A stretch of 30,660 nucleotides of DNA from CAYFIW01 sp964343265 (GTDB taxonomy: Bacteria; Chloroflexota; Dehalococcoidia; Lucifugimonadales; UBA826): contig CAYFIW010000019.1 in the NCBI GenBank assembly GCA_964343265.1, forward strand, positions 1 to 30,660, written 5' to 3'. Position 1 is the first letter of the stretch; every line of letters starts with the position of its first letter. Positions 15,938 to 23,807 of the stretch are shown here, one piece after another. A program made the position numbers and the translations under genes. Under the pieces are notes generated by a model. The model ran no database searches and had not been told where the DNA came from. It saw only the letters and a program-made list of their open reading frames with translations.

Positions 15938-16285
15938 TTAGATAAGTCTATCCAGCAAATTTTTATCTGTACCTAATATCACTATGTCACCAATCTCAAC
16001 TATTGGACGTTTTATTAAACGTGGCTCTTCTAGCATCAATGAGATAATCTGATCACGTTCTAGAGAATCTCTCTCCAATCCTAACTTCTTAAAAGACGGG
16101 CTGCGAAAAGAAAAAAACCTCGTAGGATCATCTTTCGCTACCAACTCTTCCAATTCGTCCCTAGAAAATGGATCCCTAAAGAAATCTCTCACCTCTATGG
16201 TAGTCACACCAGCCTGTGAAAGCTCCGCTTTCACTTTCTTACAAGTACTTCAACGAGACCACGTATAGAACTTTACAGATTTCAT
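15938..16285 (-). CDS. ArsC/Spx-family thioredoxin-fold protein, probable selenoprotein (UxxC, TGA at codon 12)
   Basis: Starting at ATG 16285, this gives a 115-residue protein of normal length for the ArsC/Spx family: KFYTWSR-U-STCKKVKAEL at the N-terminus, then VRDFFRDPFSRDELEEL, and the C-terminal family signature LMLEEPRLIKRPIVEIGD. Codon 12 is an in-frame TGA (16252-16250), exactly where the first active-site cysteine of C-S-T-C belongs, so the motif becomes Sec12-Ser-Thr-Cys15. The ATG overlaps the hom stop codon (ATGA), supporting translational coupling and this start. A perfect 8-bp hairpin follows the TGA. Without Sec decoding, only a 98-residue fragment from GTG 16234 would be made, lacking the first strand and both redox residues. 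The role would be a thiol/selenol redox reaction, arsenate-reductase-like or otherwise; the substrate is not determined. A nonsense mutation is the alternative. Confidence 0.8.
16216..16234 (-). promoter_or_regulatory. Candidate bacterial SECIS element
   Basis: In the mRNA, GUGAAAGC (16234-16227) and GCUUUCAC (16223-16216) form a perfect 8-bp stem closing a GGA loop. The loop begins 23 nt after the in-frame UGA. Known bacterial SECIS elements have an apical loop of 3-14 nt with a G in its first two positions, 16-37 nt after UGA; this hairpin fits all of those. Confidence 0.72.
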
Positions 16286-17574
16286 CCTTCAACTCTTATC
16301 ATGTTTCCTAAATTTACGACTACAGCTAAACCTTCTATATCGGCAAGAGCCTTTTGAAAAGCTTCTTCTTTTGCTTGGTGCGTCATTATAACCAATTCCG
16401 CAGTGCCTTTAGAATCATTCACGTTTTTTTGAATAAAACTCTCAATACTAATTTGATTTTCACCAAGAATAGATGCAATTTCAGCCAAAACCCCGGGCTG
16501 ATCCTTAGCTTCAAGGCGAAAGTAATATCTAGATATTAAATTATTTATAGACTGGACTGTTATTTTTTCTGATAATTTCACAGGATCTGGGTATGCAACA
16601 TTTCCAGCAACGTTTCTAGCTATATTCACAATATCAGATACGACAGCGCTTGTGGTAGGCATAGAGCCAGCACCAGGACCATGGAACAAAACATTATCTG
16701 TTAGATCGGTCTCCACCTCAACTGCATTTAGTACGCCATCAACCTTCGCCAGCATTTCGCTTTTCTTCAACAATGCAGGGTGAACTCTGGTTTGAACTTC
16801 TCCATTAGTGCGAGTCGCAATCGCGAGCAATTTAATAGCATAACCAAGCTCATCGGAATACTCGAAGTCTTTAGAGCTTAATTTCGTAATTCCTTCATGA
16901 TAAACATCATTATTCTTAACCTGGGCTCGGAACGCCAAAGTTGATAGGATAGCAAGCTTGTAGGAAGCATCTATACCCTCGACATCGTTTGTGGGGTCAG
17001 CTTCTGCATAGCCTAGATCCTGAGCATCTCTTAAAACATCCCCATAGTCTGCCTGTTCCAAAGCCATTCTAGAAAGAATGTAATTCGTCGTTCCATTTAT
17101 AATGGCTCTAATTGATTTTATTTCATTGGAGACCAAATCCCTCATCAATGGAGAAACAATTGGAGTGCCTCCAGCCACACTGGCCTCAAAAAGTACCCTC
17201 ACATTATTTTCTCTGGCTAATGCAAATATCTCAGGGCCATGCTTTGCCATAACCTCTTTGTTAGCGGTCACAACGTGTTTTTTTGATTTAACTGCTTTCA
17301 AAATATACTCAAGAGCAGGATGTTCACCACCCATTACCTCAACAACTATATCTACGGTTGGGTCATTGAGAATATCATCAGATGTTTCCACGAACTTGGA
17401 GACAGAAAACTCATAAGAACGTTTTTTAGAAGAATCTCTAACGAGTACTCCTGTTATATCTACCGGTACGCCAATCTGATTGGTAAGAAGAACCTGTTTT
17501 TCTTCAAGAATTTTAGCTACACCCCCACCGACAACACCCATACCTAAAAGTCCTATTGAAATTTTTTCTTTCAT
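16282..17574 (-). CDS. hom: Homoserine dehydrogenase
   Basis: Reduces aspartate semialdehyde to homoserine, the branch point to threonine and methionine. The 430-residue protein has the N-terminal NAD(P) motif GLLGMGVVGGGVAK, the substrate-domain signature YAEADPTNDVEGIDASYK with its catalytic acidic and lysine residues, and a C-terminal ACT domain (about 345-425, YYFRLEAKDQPGVLAEIASI) as in threonine-regulated enzymes. ATG 17574 is chosen because AAGGA lies 9 bases upstream; the ATG at 17583, three codons earlier, directly abuts that sequence. It follows the foldase gene by about 12 bp and its TGA overlaps the ATG of the ArsC-like gene. Confidence 0.95.
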   Translation of the reverse strand: MKEKISIGLLGMGVVGGGVAKILEEKQVLLTNQIGVPVDITGVLVRDSSKKRSYEFSVSKFVETSDDILNDPTVDIVVEVMGGEHPALEYILKAVKSKKHVVTANKEVMAKHGPEIFALARENNVRVLFEASVAGGTPIVSPLMRDLVSNEIKSIRAIINGTTNYILSRMALEQADYGDVLRDAQDLGYAEADPTNDVEGIDASYKLAILSTLAFRAQVKNNDVYHEGITKLSSKDFEYSDELGYAIKLLAIATRTNGEVQTRVHPALLKKSEMLAKVDGVLNAVEVETDLTDNVLFHGPGAGSMPTTSAVVSDIVNIARNVAGNVAYPDPVKLSEKITVQSINNLISRYYFRLEAKDQPGVLAEIASILGENQISIESFIQKNVNDSKGTAELVIMTHQAKEEAFQKALADIEGLAVVVNLGNMIRVEG

Positions 17575-17586
17575 AAAAGGCATTCC

Positions 17587-18711
17587 TTAAAAATCATCTA
17601 GAAAGTCCTGGGAGGAGTCTGCAGTCGGGGTTTCACTAGCTGCACTAAGCATCAGCTGACCAAATACCCATGAATATATATCTGAGTTAAAAACTGCGTA
17701 CACATCATGTAATTTACGTTCTTCATTTAGATACTTTTGCAAGGCCTCAGTTTTCAGGTCATCTCTTACACTGACTGAAAGTTCTCTTGCCAATTGTCTC
17801 TCACTTATCATGAAATAGAAAAATTGGTCGGTATTTAGTCGATTATGTACAGCTTCACTCAACTCGCCCGGTTCTAAATCGAAAAACATATACTCGTACT
17901 CTGGAATGACGTCCTCAGCAATCCAACCGAGATCTCCGCCGTTCCTTACTGTCTCGGGCAAATCTTGAGAAAATTCCCTCACTATGTTCAAGTATGCCTG
18001 TTCAAGTTCACGAGGTTCTACAGCATCCCGGACTGCGTCCTGAAACTTTATTTTCATAATTTCGGTTTCTCCATCAGATGGCATCACAAGCCGATATAAA
18101 TGAACTTGTTCAGCAACAAACGGAACAGTATTGCCAACATATTGTCTGAATTTTTCTCTAAGTGCCGTGTTCCTGACGATATGTCTATGAGTTTCCTCAT
18201 CAATCTGAACTGTATTTAAATAAACCCTGTACCTTTCCTGTGTCTCCCTAATGATTTGTGCTTCAGACTTTCCGAGAGTTTGATTGGGAGCAGGCCTCAT
18301 TACAATATCGACACTCCTGTCAATTTCCTCTTCCGTCACAGTAAGGCCTATCGTCGGAGCTATTTGATTTATTATTTCGTTTTCCACCATGCGTTGTAGT
18401 GATTCAAAGACAGCCGAACTTGGGTCAAAAGTACCACCCATAAATTCGGCACTTTTTTGCCGAATTCTCACCTGTTCCACCAATTCACCCCTCGTATACT
18501 CAACATCGTTAACTCGTACAACGAGTTTTTTGGGGGGAAGTACAAAAGCAATTATGTAACTCGCAATAAAAATTGCCGTTACCATTGCAAACGCTAGCAA
18601 TATTGTGATTATCACTAGCCTCTGACGTTTTCGAGATCGAGGATTCAGCATCTCGACCCGACGCCTGTCTAGACGGACCGCACCTTGCCGATTAGGGGTT
18701 AAATCAACCAA
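17587..18711 (-). CDS. Membrane-anchored SurA/PrsA-like peptidyl-prolyl isomerase
   Basis: A 374-residue extracytoplasmic foldase. A basic cytoplasmic head (RSRKRQR) precedes one membrane helix (about 31-58, LVIITILLAFAMVTAIFIAS). A SurA-type helical domain follows (about 65-200: VNDVEYTRGELVEQVRIRQK, then ENEIINQIAPTIGLTVTEEE). A parvulin domain (about 205-315) ends in GGDLGWIAEDVIPEYEYMF and FYFMISERQ. It probably assists folding of secreted proteins outside the membrane. TTG 18711 is used, with AAAAGG about 7 bases upstream; the next ATG would remove the first part of the basic head only. It lies between rpsR (90 bp) and hom, likely in one transcript. Confidence 0.83.
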   Translation of the reverse strand: MVDLTPNRQGAVRLDRRRVEMLNPRSRKRQRLVIITILLAFAMVTAIFIASYIIAFVLPPKKLVVRVNDVEYTRGELVEQVRIRQKSAEFMGGTFDPSSAVFESLQRMVENEIINQIAPTIGLTVTEEEIDRSVDIVMRPAPNQTLGKSEAQIIRETQERYRVYLNTVQIDEETHRHIVRNTALREKFRQYVGNTVPFVAEQVHLYRLVMPSDGETEIMKIKFQDAVRDAVEPRELEQAYLNIVREFSQDLPETVRNGGDLGWIAEDVIPEYEYMFFDLEPGELSEAVHNRLNTDQFFYFMISERQLARELSVSVRDDLKTEALQKYLNEERKLHDVYAVFNSDIYSWVFGQLMLSAASETPTADSSQDFLDDF

Positions 18712-18800
18712 TGCTACACCTTTTGGGAATAAAACCTAGGCTCATATCTCAAAATCCACACAACATCGAACAGATTTTGGAAACACTTCCCTGTACTACG

Positions 18801-19100
18801 TCAGTTTCTAGGTCTGAAATTAATTGCAAACGCCCCCTTATGCGAAGAGGTAAATGGAATTAATGAAAGCTGCCTTGCCCTTTTTACCGCCCTTGAAAGT
18901 TCTCTCTGATGTTTAGCACAAACACCGGTCTTCCGTCTGGCTTCTATCATGAAACGATCCGAAAGATATCGCTTTAGAGTATCGACATCCTTGTAATCAA
19001 TTTTTTCAACTTTATCCACACAAAACTGACATACCTTTCTTCTGGAAAAATAACGAGGCCTAGGCCTTCTTTGCTGTGAAGTTTCATTTTGGGTTGTCAT
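18801..19100 (-). CDS. rpsR: Small ribosomal subunit protein bS18
   Basis: bS18 binds the platform of the 30S subunit together with bS6. The core RYFSRRKVCQFC, KRYLSDRFM and CAKHQRELSRAVKRAR is canonical. The cysteine pattern CQFC...CAKH (Cys-x2-Cys, later Cys-x2-His) indicates the zinc-binding C+ form of the protein. At 99 residues it is a little longer than E. coli S18 (75) because of the N-terminal tail and a C-terminal extension (SSHKGAFAINFRPRN). It is the third gene of the standard rpsF-ssb-rpsR order. Confidence 0.96.
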   Translation of the reverse strand: MTTQNETSQQRRPRPRYFSRRKVCQFCVDKVEKIDYKDVDTLKRYLSDRFMIEARRKTGVCAKHQRELSRAVKRARQLSLIPFTSSHKGAFAINFRPRN

Positions 19101-19210
19101 AATATCCCCTGTGGGTAATTGTTTTTATCTAAATTAATTATTCTAAGCCCGTTACATCAGGCTTTTCTGTTATAGACTGTTGGTCTTATCTCCATATCGA
19201 ATTTCGGAAA

Positions 19211-19654
19211 TCACCATGGAAGGTCGTCAAATTCTTCACCTTCATCAGTTCCTGCTGAAGAAGATGGATTAGATTGCATTCCGCTGGCATTTGCAACATC
19301 CCCTGAAAAATCCGATCCTGAACTGTTCCTGCTATCTATAAAGCGAACTTCAGAGGCATTCACATCCAAGGATACTCTGGTAGTACCATCATTAGCAGTG
19401 TAGGTTCTACTACTTAGCCTGCCTTCAAGATAAACCTTGCTTCCTCTTTGAAGATATTGATTGCATGTTTCAGCGAGCCGATTCCATGCGCTTATTCGAA
19501 ACCATTCGGTTTCCTCTCTGTTCTCGCCATCAGAAGTTCGGTATCTACGATTAGTTGCCACCGTAAAAGAAGTCACAGGATTACCATTTGGGGTGTATCT
19601 CATTTCTGGATCAGAGCCGAGGTTCCCAATTATGAGAATCTTGTTCATAGTCAT
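19211..19654 (-). CDS. ssb: Single-stranded DNA-binding protein
   Basis: A 147-residue SSB that coats single-stranded DNA and recruits replication and repair proteins. The N-terminal OB-fold is clear: NKILIIGNLGSDPEMRYTPN, FTVATNRRYR, TEWFRISAWNRLAE, YLQRGSKVYLEGRLSSRTY. A serine-rich linker leads to an acidic tip EEFDDLPW, corresponding to the DDIPF partner-binding tip, with Trp replacing the final Phe. ATG 19654 has GGAG 10 bases upstream. It lies between rpsF (22 bp) and rpsR (110 bp). Confidence 0.96.
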   Translation of the reverse strand: MTMNKILIIGNLGSDPEMRYTPNGNPVTSFTVATNRRYRTSDGENREETEWFRISAWNRLAETCNQYLQRGSKVYLEGRLSSRTYTANDGTTRVSLDVNASEVRFIDSRNSSGSDFSGDVANASGMQSNPSSSAGTDEGEEFDDLPW

Positions 19655-19676
19655 AAAGCCTATTCTCCAAAAATAC

Positions 19677-19970
19677 CTAGATCCGAGACACCATATGAGT
19701 CAAAATTTCCTCATTGGCCTGCAGAGAATGCTTTAAACTAGCAACGGAAGATGAACTTAGTGATACAAGCGCACGAACGTAATTACCTTCTTGATAATTT
19801 TTGATCGGATATGACAGGCGTCTTATTCCCCATACTTCCTGCTCTGTAACTTCTCCACCCTGATTTGAAACATATTCCGAAACACCTTCCACGATCGTGG
19901 AAGCTTCAGATTCGTTTGCTACGGGGGTAAGGGCAAATACTAATTCATATTGTCTTCTACGATCTGTCAA
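19677..19970 (-). CDS. rpsF: Small ribosomal subunit protein bS6
   Basis: bS6 pairs with bS18 in the 30S platform. The 97-residue sequence has YELVFALTP at the first strand, GGEVTEQEVWGIRRLSYPIK in the middle and EGNYVRALVSL, all canonical. It lacks the acidic glutamate tail of the E. coli protein. The start is TTG 19970 with AGGAG 8 bases upstream; no ATG is available. It opens the rpsF-ssb-rpsR operon and has a reasonable promoter at 20005-20034. Confidence 0.95.
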   Translation of the reverse strand: MTDRRRQYELVFALTPVANESEASTIVEGVSEYVSNQGGEVTEQEVWGIRRLSYPIKNYQEGNYVRALVSLSSSSVASLKHSLQANEEILTHMVSRI

Positions 19971-20004
19971 TCAACTAACTCCTAATAAATTTTGACCACA
20001 TTAC

Positions 20005-20034
20005 ATTCTAGCATGCTCACAAAGCAACTAACAA
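20005..20034 (-). promoter_or_regulatory. Promoter of the rpsF-ssb-rpsR operon
   Basis: Minus-strand TTGTTA (20034-20029), an 18-base spacer and TAGAAT (20010-20005). Transcription would begin near 19998, giving a leader of about 28 bases with AGGAG. The segment lies in the divergent gap between rpsF and the TPP enzyme gene. Confidence 0.5.
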
Positions 20035-20084
20035 GAAAGCTTACACACCTCCGATCACATTGGATTCTATCGCACTTACTATCC

Positions 20085-20113
20085 TTGACATGCAAAAGAT
20101 AAGAACCAAGAAT
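20085..20113 (+). promoter_or_regulatory. Candidate promoter of the TPP enzyme gene
   Basis: A perfect TTGACA (20085-20090), 17-base spacer and AAGAAT (20108-20113; 4 of 6 to consensus). Transcription would start near 20120, leaving a leader of about 66 bases. Confidence 0.45.
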
Positions 20114-20185
20114 TATGCAGCATCCATAATTACCACGCATCAATGAGAAAATTGCATTAAATAAACTATCAAGGACTCAAAACAT

Positions 20186-21880
20186 ATGGGTAACAGTAGA
20201 AAGATAACAGGCAGCCAGTTAATATCCAAGTCCTTAAAAATTGAGGGAGTGAAAAACATATTCACAATAGCAGGCGATCACGTACTACCCGCCTTGGACG
20301 ACATGTACGATGAGGGATTTAGATTAGTAGATACCAGGCATGAACAAGCAGCCACTCATATGGCCGACGCCTGGGGTCGACTAACAGGTACATTAGGCGT
20401 TTCAATATACACAACTCCCGGGTTCGCTAATGCCATACCTGGATTAGCTAATGCCATGCATTCAGAGAGTCCCTTATTATCAATAAGTGGATCTGCAGAG
20501 TTATCCGAATTGGGTAGAGGGGCGATGCAGGAGATCGATCAGGTAGGCATGGCCAAACCGACAACAAAGGGTAGTTGGATGGTAACAGACCCCAGAAGAA
20601 TACCGGACATGATAAGTCATGCAATCAGGGTAGCATTTGAAGGGAGGCGTGGCCCCGTTCACTTAACAATCCCCGTAGATGTACAACAGATGGAAATAGA
20701 TGAAAAAGAAGTGAATTTCTTTGAACGTGACCAATATCTTAGCACTCAATCATCTTCAGCTTCTAAAGAACAAATTGCCAAAGCAATAGATATTATGAAA
20801 ATGGCAAAAAAACCCCTCATAATACTTGGAAGCCCTGGAGCCTATTCTAAATCTGGTGATGATATTAGGAGACTAGTGGAAACCACAAAATTTCCTATCA
20901 TGACTGAAGGTGATGCCCGAGGAATTATCGCAGATACTCACATATATAGCAGAGGTTTTTTTGATAGTGGTCTCAACAAAGCTGCCAGAAAAATAAGGGA
21001 ATCTGACCTGATCATTCTTATGGGCAGGAAACAAGATTTAATTGTTGGGTACGCAATGTCACCAATCGTACCTGATAATGCAAAAGTAATACAAGTTGAT
21101 CCAGACGGCTCTGTGATCGGCAGAAACCGTGGAGTAGATGTAGGAATCGTAGGCAATATCTCTGAAGTTGCTGCACAATTGACCGAGGAAGCCTCAAAAC
21201 ATCAATGGGGTAAACTGGATTGGTTAGACGTCTTATCTTCTGAACAATCTGACCAAGAGAACGAATTATCCTTATTGGCTCTTGAAGAATCGCCAATGCA
21301 TGCTATGTTCGTACACAAGACAGTAAGCCAACATCTAAAGGATGATGACATATTGGTATTTGATGGAGGGGATTTTTGTCATTTTGGGAGGGCATACTAC
21401 AAATCCAATCAACCGGATTCTTGGTGGTATCTTCCCACATCAGGAATGTTAGGCCAGTCTATACCAACTGCAATCGCCGCAAAATTAGCATATCCGGATC
21501 GTAGGGTCGTTATGTTTACCGGTGACGGTGCATTCGGATTTAATGGCATGGAATATGACACCGCCGTTAGACATCACATTCCGATAGTTGGAATTATGGG
21601 AAATGATTCAGCATGGGGAATCGACAAACAAATTCAAATCGGTGTCTTCGGCAAATCTGTAGCAACAGACTTACTTCCATCACGATACGATCAAGTAGTC
21701 AAAGCGCTAGGAGGTCATGGCGAGCTTATTGAACATCCCTCCGAATTATCAGACGGAATAGAACGAGCCTTCAAGTTAGAAAGACCTGCCTTGCTAAACG
21801 TTAGGATAAGAAATGAAATTAGTCCAAGAGCCCAAGCAGCTGTAGACCGATGGAAAAGTCACACCCCTGAACCCATGTAA
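20186..21880 (+). CDS. Thiamine-pyrophosphate-dependent enzyme (acetolactate synthase/decarboxylase superfamily)
   Basis: A 564-residue TPP enzyme with the three-domain layout of acetolactate synthase, benzoylformate decarboxylase and oxalyl-CoA decarboxylase. The cofactor-activating glutamate is Glu53 (TRHEQAATHMA). The TPP/Mg motif is GDGAFGFNGMEYDTAVRH (446-463), with the metal-binding Asn473 in MGND. The central domain (about 195-340) is present. Exact reaction is not determined. It is probably not the biosynthetic acetolactate synthase, because no ilvN or ilvC adjoins it; family members like this are often annotated simply as TPP-binding proteins. ATG 20186 has AAGGA 10 bases upstream. 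It is followed by thyX at 85 bp. Confidence 0.88.
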   Translation: MGNSRKITGSQLISKSLKIEGVKNIFTIAGDHVLPALDDMYDEGFRLVDTRHEQAATHMADAWGRLTGTLGVSIYTTPGFANAIPGLANAMHSESPLLSISGSAELSELGRGAMQEIDQVGMAKPTTKGSWMVTDPRRIPDMISHAIRVAFEGRRGPVHLTIPVDVQQMEIDEKEVNFFERDQYLSTQSSSASKEQIAKAIDIMKMAKKPLIILGSPGAYSKSGDDIRRLVETTKFPIMTEGDARGIIADTHIYSRGFFDSGLNKAARKIRESDLIILMGRKQDLIVGYAMSPIVPDNAKVIQVDPDGSVIGRNRGVDVGIVGNISEVAAQLTEEASKHQWGKLDWLDVLSSEQSDQENELSLLALEESPMHAMFVHKTVSQHLKDDDILVFDGGDFCHFGRAYYKSNQPDSWWYLPTSGMLGQSIPTAIAAKLAYPDRRVVMFTGDGAFGFNGMEYDTAVRHHIPIVGIMGNDSAWGIDKQIQIGVFGKSVATDLLPSRYDQVVKALGGHGELIEHPSELSDGIERAFKLERPALLNVRIRNEISPRAQAAVDRWKSHTPEPM

Positions 21881-21923
21881 ATTAAAGAGGCCCCATCTTC
21901 AAAATACGTCACGGTAATACTGT

Positions 21924-21939
21924 AATATTGAACAATATT
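21924..21939. repeat. AT-rich inverted repeat before thyX
   Basis: AATATTG-AA-CAATATT, a 7-bp perfect inverted repeat with a 2-base centre, lies about 27 bp before the thyX start. It could be an operator or a weak transcript-end hairpin; no T run directly follows. Confidence 0.35.
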
Positions 21940-21965
21940 TATTATCAAAATGACTGGAGAAATGC

Positions 21966-22766
21966 ATGTCGATAACAGAAATACCTAGCGTTTACCTAGC
22001 AACGAGACCCTCAGTAGACTGGGAAAACATAGCAAGGTTCTTTGAGGACGAAAACGTACCTCCGATCCCAGAATCAGTAAGAGCAGGGGACGACGAATCA
22101 GCAGCAGTCATAGAGATCTCCGCTCGAATGTGCTACATGAGTTACGGACGAGGAAGAAGGGATATAACTGATTTCATCAATAATTTGCTAAGCTCAAAGG
22201 ATGGAAGTGTATTCGAACACGTAAATTATGGATTCATAATAACTGGTGTATCAAGAAGTCTTACTCATGAACTCGTAAGGCACAGAGCGGGATTTGCATA
22301 TAGTCAAAGGTCCCAAAGGTACGTTGATGAAACAGAAGGAAGTTTTGTAATACCCCCAGCATTATCATCCACCAGAGAAGGAATTGAGAGTGCTCGAGAT
22401 GTATTAGACCAAGCACTCATAAAAGCATCCGAAAGCTACAGTGAACTAGTAGAAGCCCTGGAAAAAACCTTGCCTGCCGATATGTTCGAAATGAATACTG
22501 ACCGTAGAAAAGCAATCAGACAAGCGGCAAGGTCTGTTCTTCCAAACGCCACCGAGACAAAAATTTTCGTTACCGCTAATGTGAGATCCTTGAGGCACTT
22601 CATTGAAATGAGAGGCGCTATTTTCGCTGACTGGGAAATAAGATATCTCGCGATAGAGATGCTAAAAATACTCCAAAAAGAAGCACCTCTATTGTTTGGC
22701 GATTTCGACATAGAAAAACTGCCCGACGGAACCTATATTACTTCCCCCACATACTCAAAAGTGTAA
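21966..22766 (+). CDS. thyX: Flavin-dependent thymidylate synthase
   Basis: ThyX methylates dUMP to dTMP using FAD and methylene-tetrahydrofolate. The family motif is present at residues 105-119 in the form RHRAGFAYSQRSQRY. Also present are SVFEHVNYGFII before it, and toward the C-terminus the dUMP/FAD-binding segment ARSVLPNATETKIFVTANVR followed by LRHFIEMR. Length (266 aa) is typical. ATG 21966 has GGAG about 6 bases upstream; an overlapping ATG at 21962 is in another frame. This enzyme replaces ThyA in many bacteria. Confidence 0.96.
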   Translation: MSITEIPSVYLATRPSVDWENIARFFEDENVPPIPESVRAGDDESAAVIEISARMCYMSYGRGRRDITDFINNLLSSKDGSVFEHVNYGFIITGVSRSLTHELVRHRAGFAYSQRSQRYVDETEGSFVIPPALSSTREGIESARDVLDQALIKASESYSELVEALEKTLPADMFEMNTDRRKAIRQAARSVLPNATETKIFVTANVRSLRHFIEMRGAIFADWEIRYLAIEMLKILQKEAPLLFGDFDIEKLPDGTYITSPTYSKV

Positions 22767-22988
22767 CTTTATGATCTAACAGAGAATATATAAATGAAGA
22801 GATTTCTTGTCTATATACGTTGATGATTAGATTATAGAAACATTACTGAATTTCTCCAACGGAACAATCTAACTTATCGAACTGAAAGTAAGATTTATTA
22901 CCCGATTGTTAATGTTAAGGTGACTTTGTATTATCAGACTTGTATCTACGTAGTAATAAAGTCAAAATTGCCATGAGGAGTTTTAAGA

Positions 22989-23780
22989 ATGAAGTGGGTA
23001 AGATATCAACGAAAAGGTAACCCTCGCTACGGAATACTTGAAAACAACCAAGTAACGGAAATCGAAGGCAACCCTTTTGAAGAACATAGAAAGACCGGAA
23101 TTATTACCTCATTTGACGATATTGATCTACTACCTCCAGTCATGCCACAAACTTTTTACGCGGCAGGTATAAATTATGAAGAACACGTAAGAGAAGCCGC
23201 CACACTTTTAGGAACAGAACCCAATATCCCCCAAAAAGCAGATATTGGGTACAGGGCTCAAAATGCGCTTATCGCTCATGGCGACCCAATTATCATTCCT
23301 TCAGACGCTACTGAAAAAGTTCAGTACGAAGGAGAATTAGTTGTGGTTATCGGCACTAAAGCGAAAAGTATGACTGAGAAAAACGCCCTTGATTGCGTCT
23401 TCGGTTACACAATCGGTAATGATGTAAGCGAAAGATCATGGCAATCCTCTGATCGTACCTTATGGAGAGCGAAAAATACGGATTCATTCAAACCCATGGG
23501 ACCTTGGATTGAAACTGAAATAGATCTCGATTCCTTGATCACTAAAGTCCGTATTAATGGAAAAGAAACTATTAGATTTAAGACAAATGACATGATATTT
23601 GGAGTACAAAAATACATAACTGAGATAACAAGATACATAACACTAATGCCTGGGGACGTCATTTGGATGGGAACTGACGGATCGTCACCTAACATGAAAT
23701 CAGGTGACATTTGTGAAGTAGAAATCAGTGGTATAGGCGTATTAAGTAATCCAATTGTAAAATCCGACATCAGTAATTAA
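22989..23780 (+). CDS. Fumarylacetoacetate hydrolase (FAH) family protein
   Basis: A 263-residue metal-dependent enzyme of the FAH superfamily, which cleaves or hydrates 2-oxo acids in aromatic and related catabolism. The fold starts at FYAAGINYEEHVREA. Metal-binding acidic residues appear in KVQYEGELVVVIG and GYTIGNDVSERSWQ; the TLWRAKNTDSFKPMGPW segment and the C-terminal LMPGDVIWMGT are family hallmarks. The precise substrate is unknown. ATG 22989 has AGGAG 8 bases upstream. The 222-bp gap before it shows no gene. It is followed after 27 bp by the phosphotriesterase-like gene, so the two likely form an operon for breakdown of an organic compound. Confidence 0.9.
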   Translation: MKWVRYQRKGNPRYGILENNQVTEIEGNPFEEHRKTGIITSFDDIDLLPPVMPQTFYAAGINYEEHVREAATLLGTEPNIPQKADIGYRAQNALIAHGDPIIIPSDATEKVQYEGELVVVIGTKAKSMTEKNALDCVFGYTIGNDVSERSWQSSDRTLWRAKNTDSFKPMGPWIETEIDLDSLITKVRINGKETIRFKTNDMIFGVQKYITEITRYITLMPGDVIWMGTDGSSPNMKSGDICEVEISGIGVLSNPIVKSDISN

Positions 23781-23807
23781 ACATTATTAACCTCGCTGGA
23801 GTAGAAA

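Noticed and set aside
20186..21880. TPP enzyme as the acetolactate synthase large subunit IlvB
   Set aside because: No ilvN or ilvC next to it; family-level motifs do not distinguish it from related decarboxylases.
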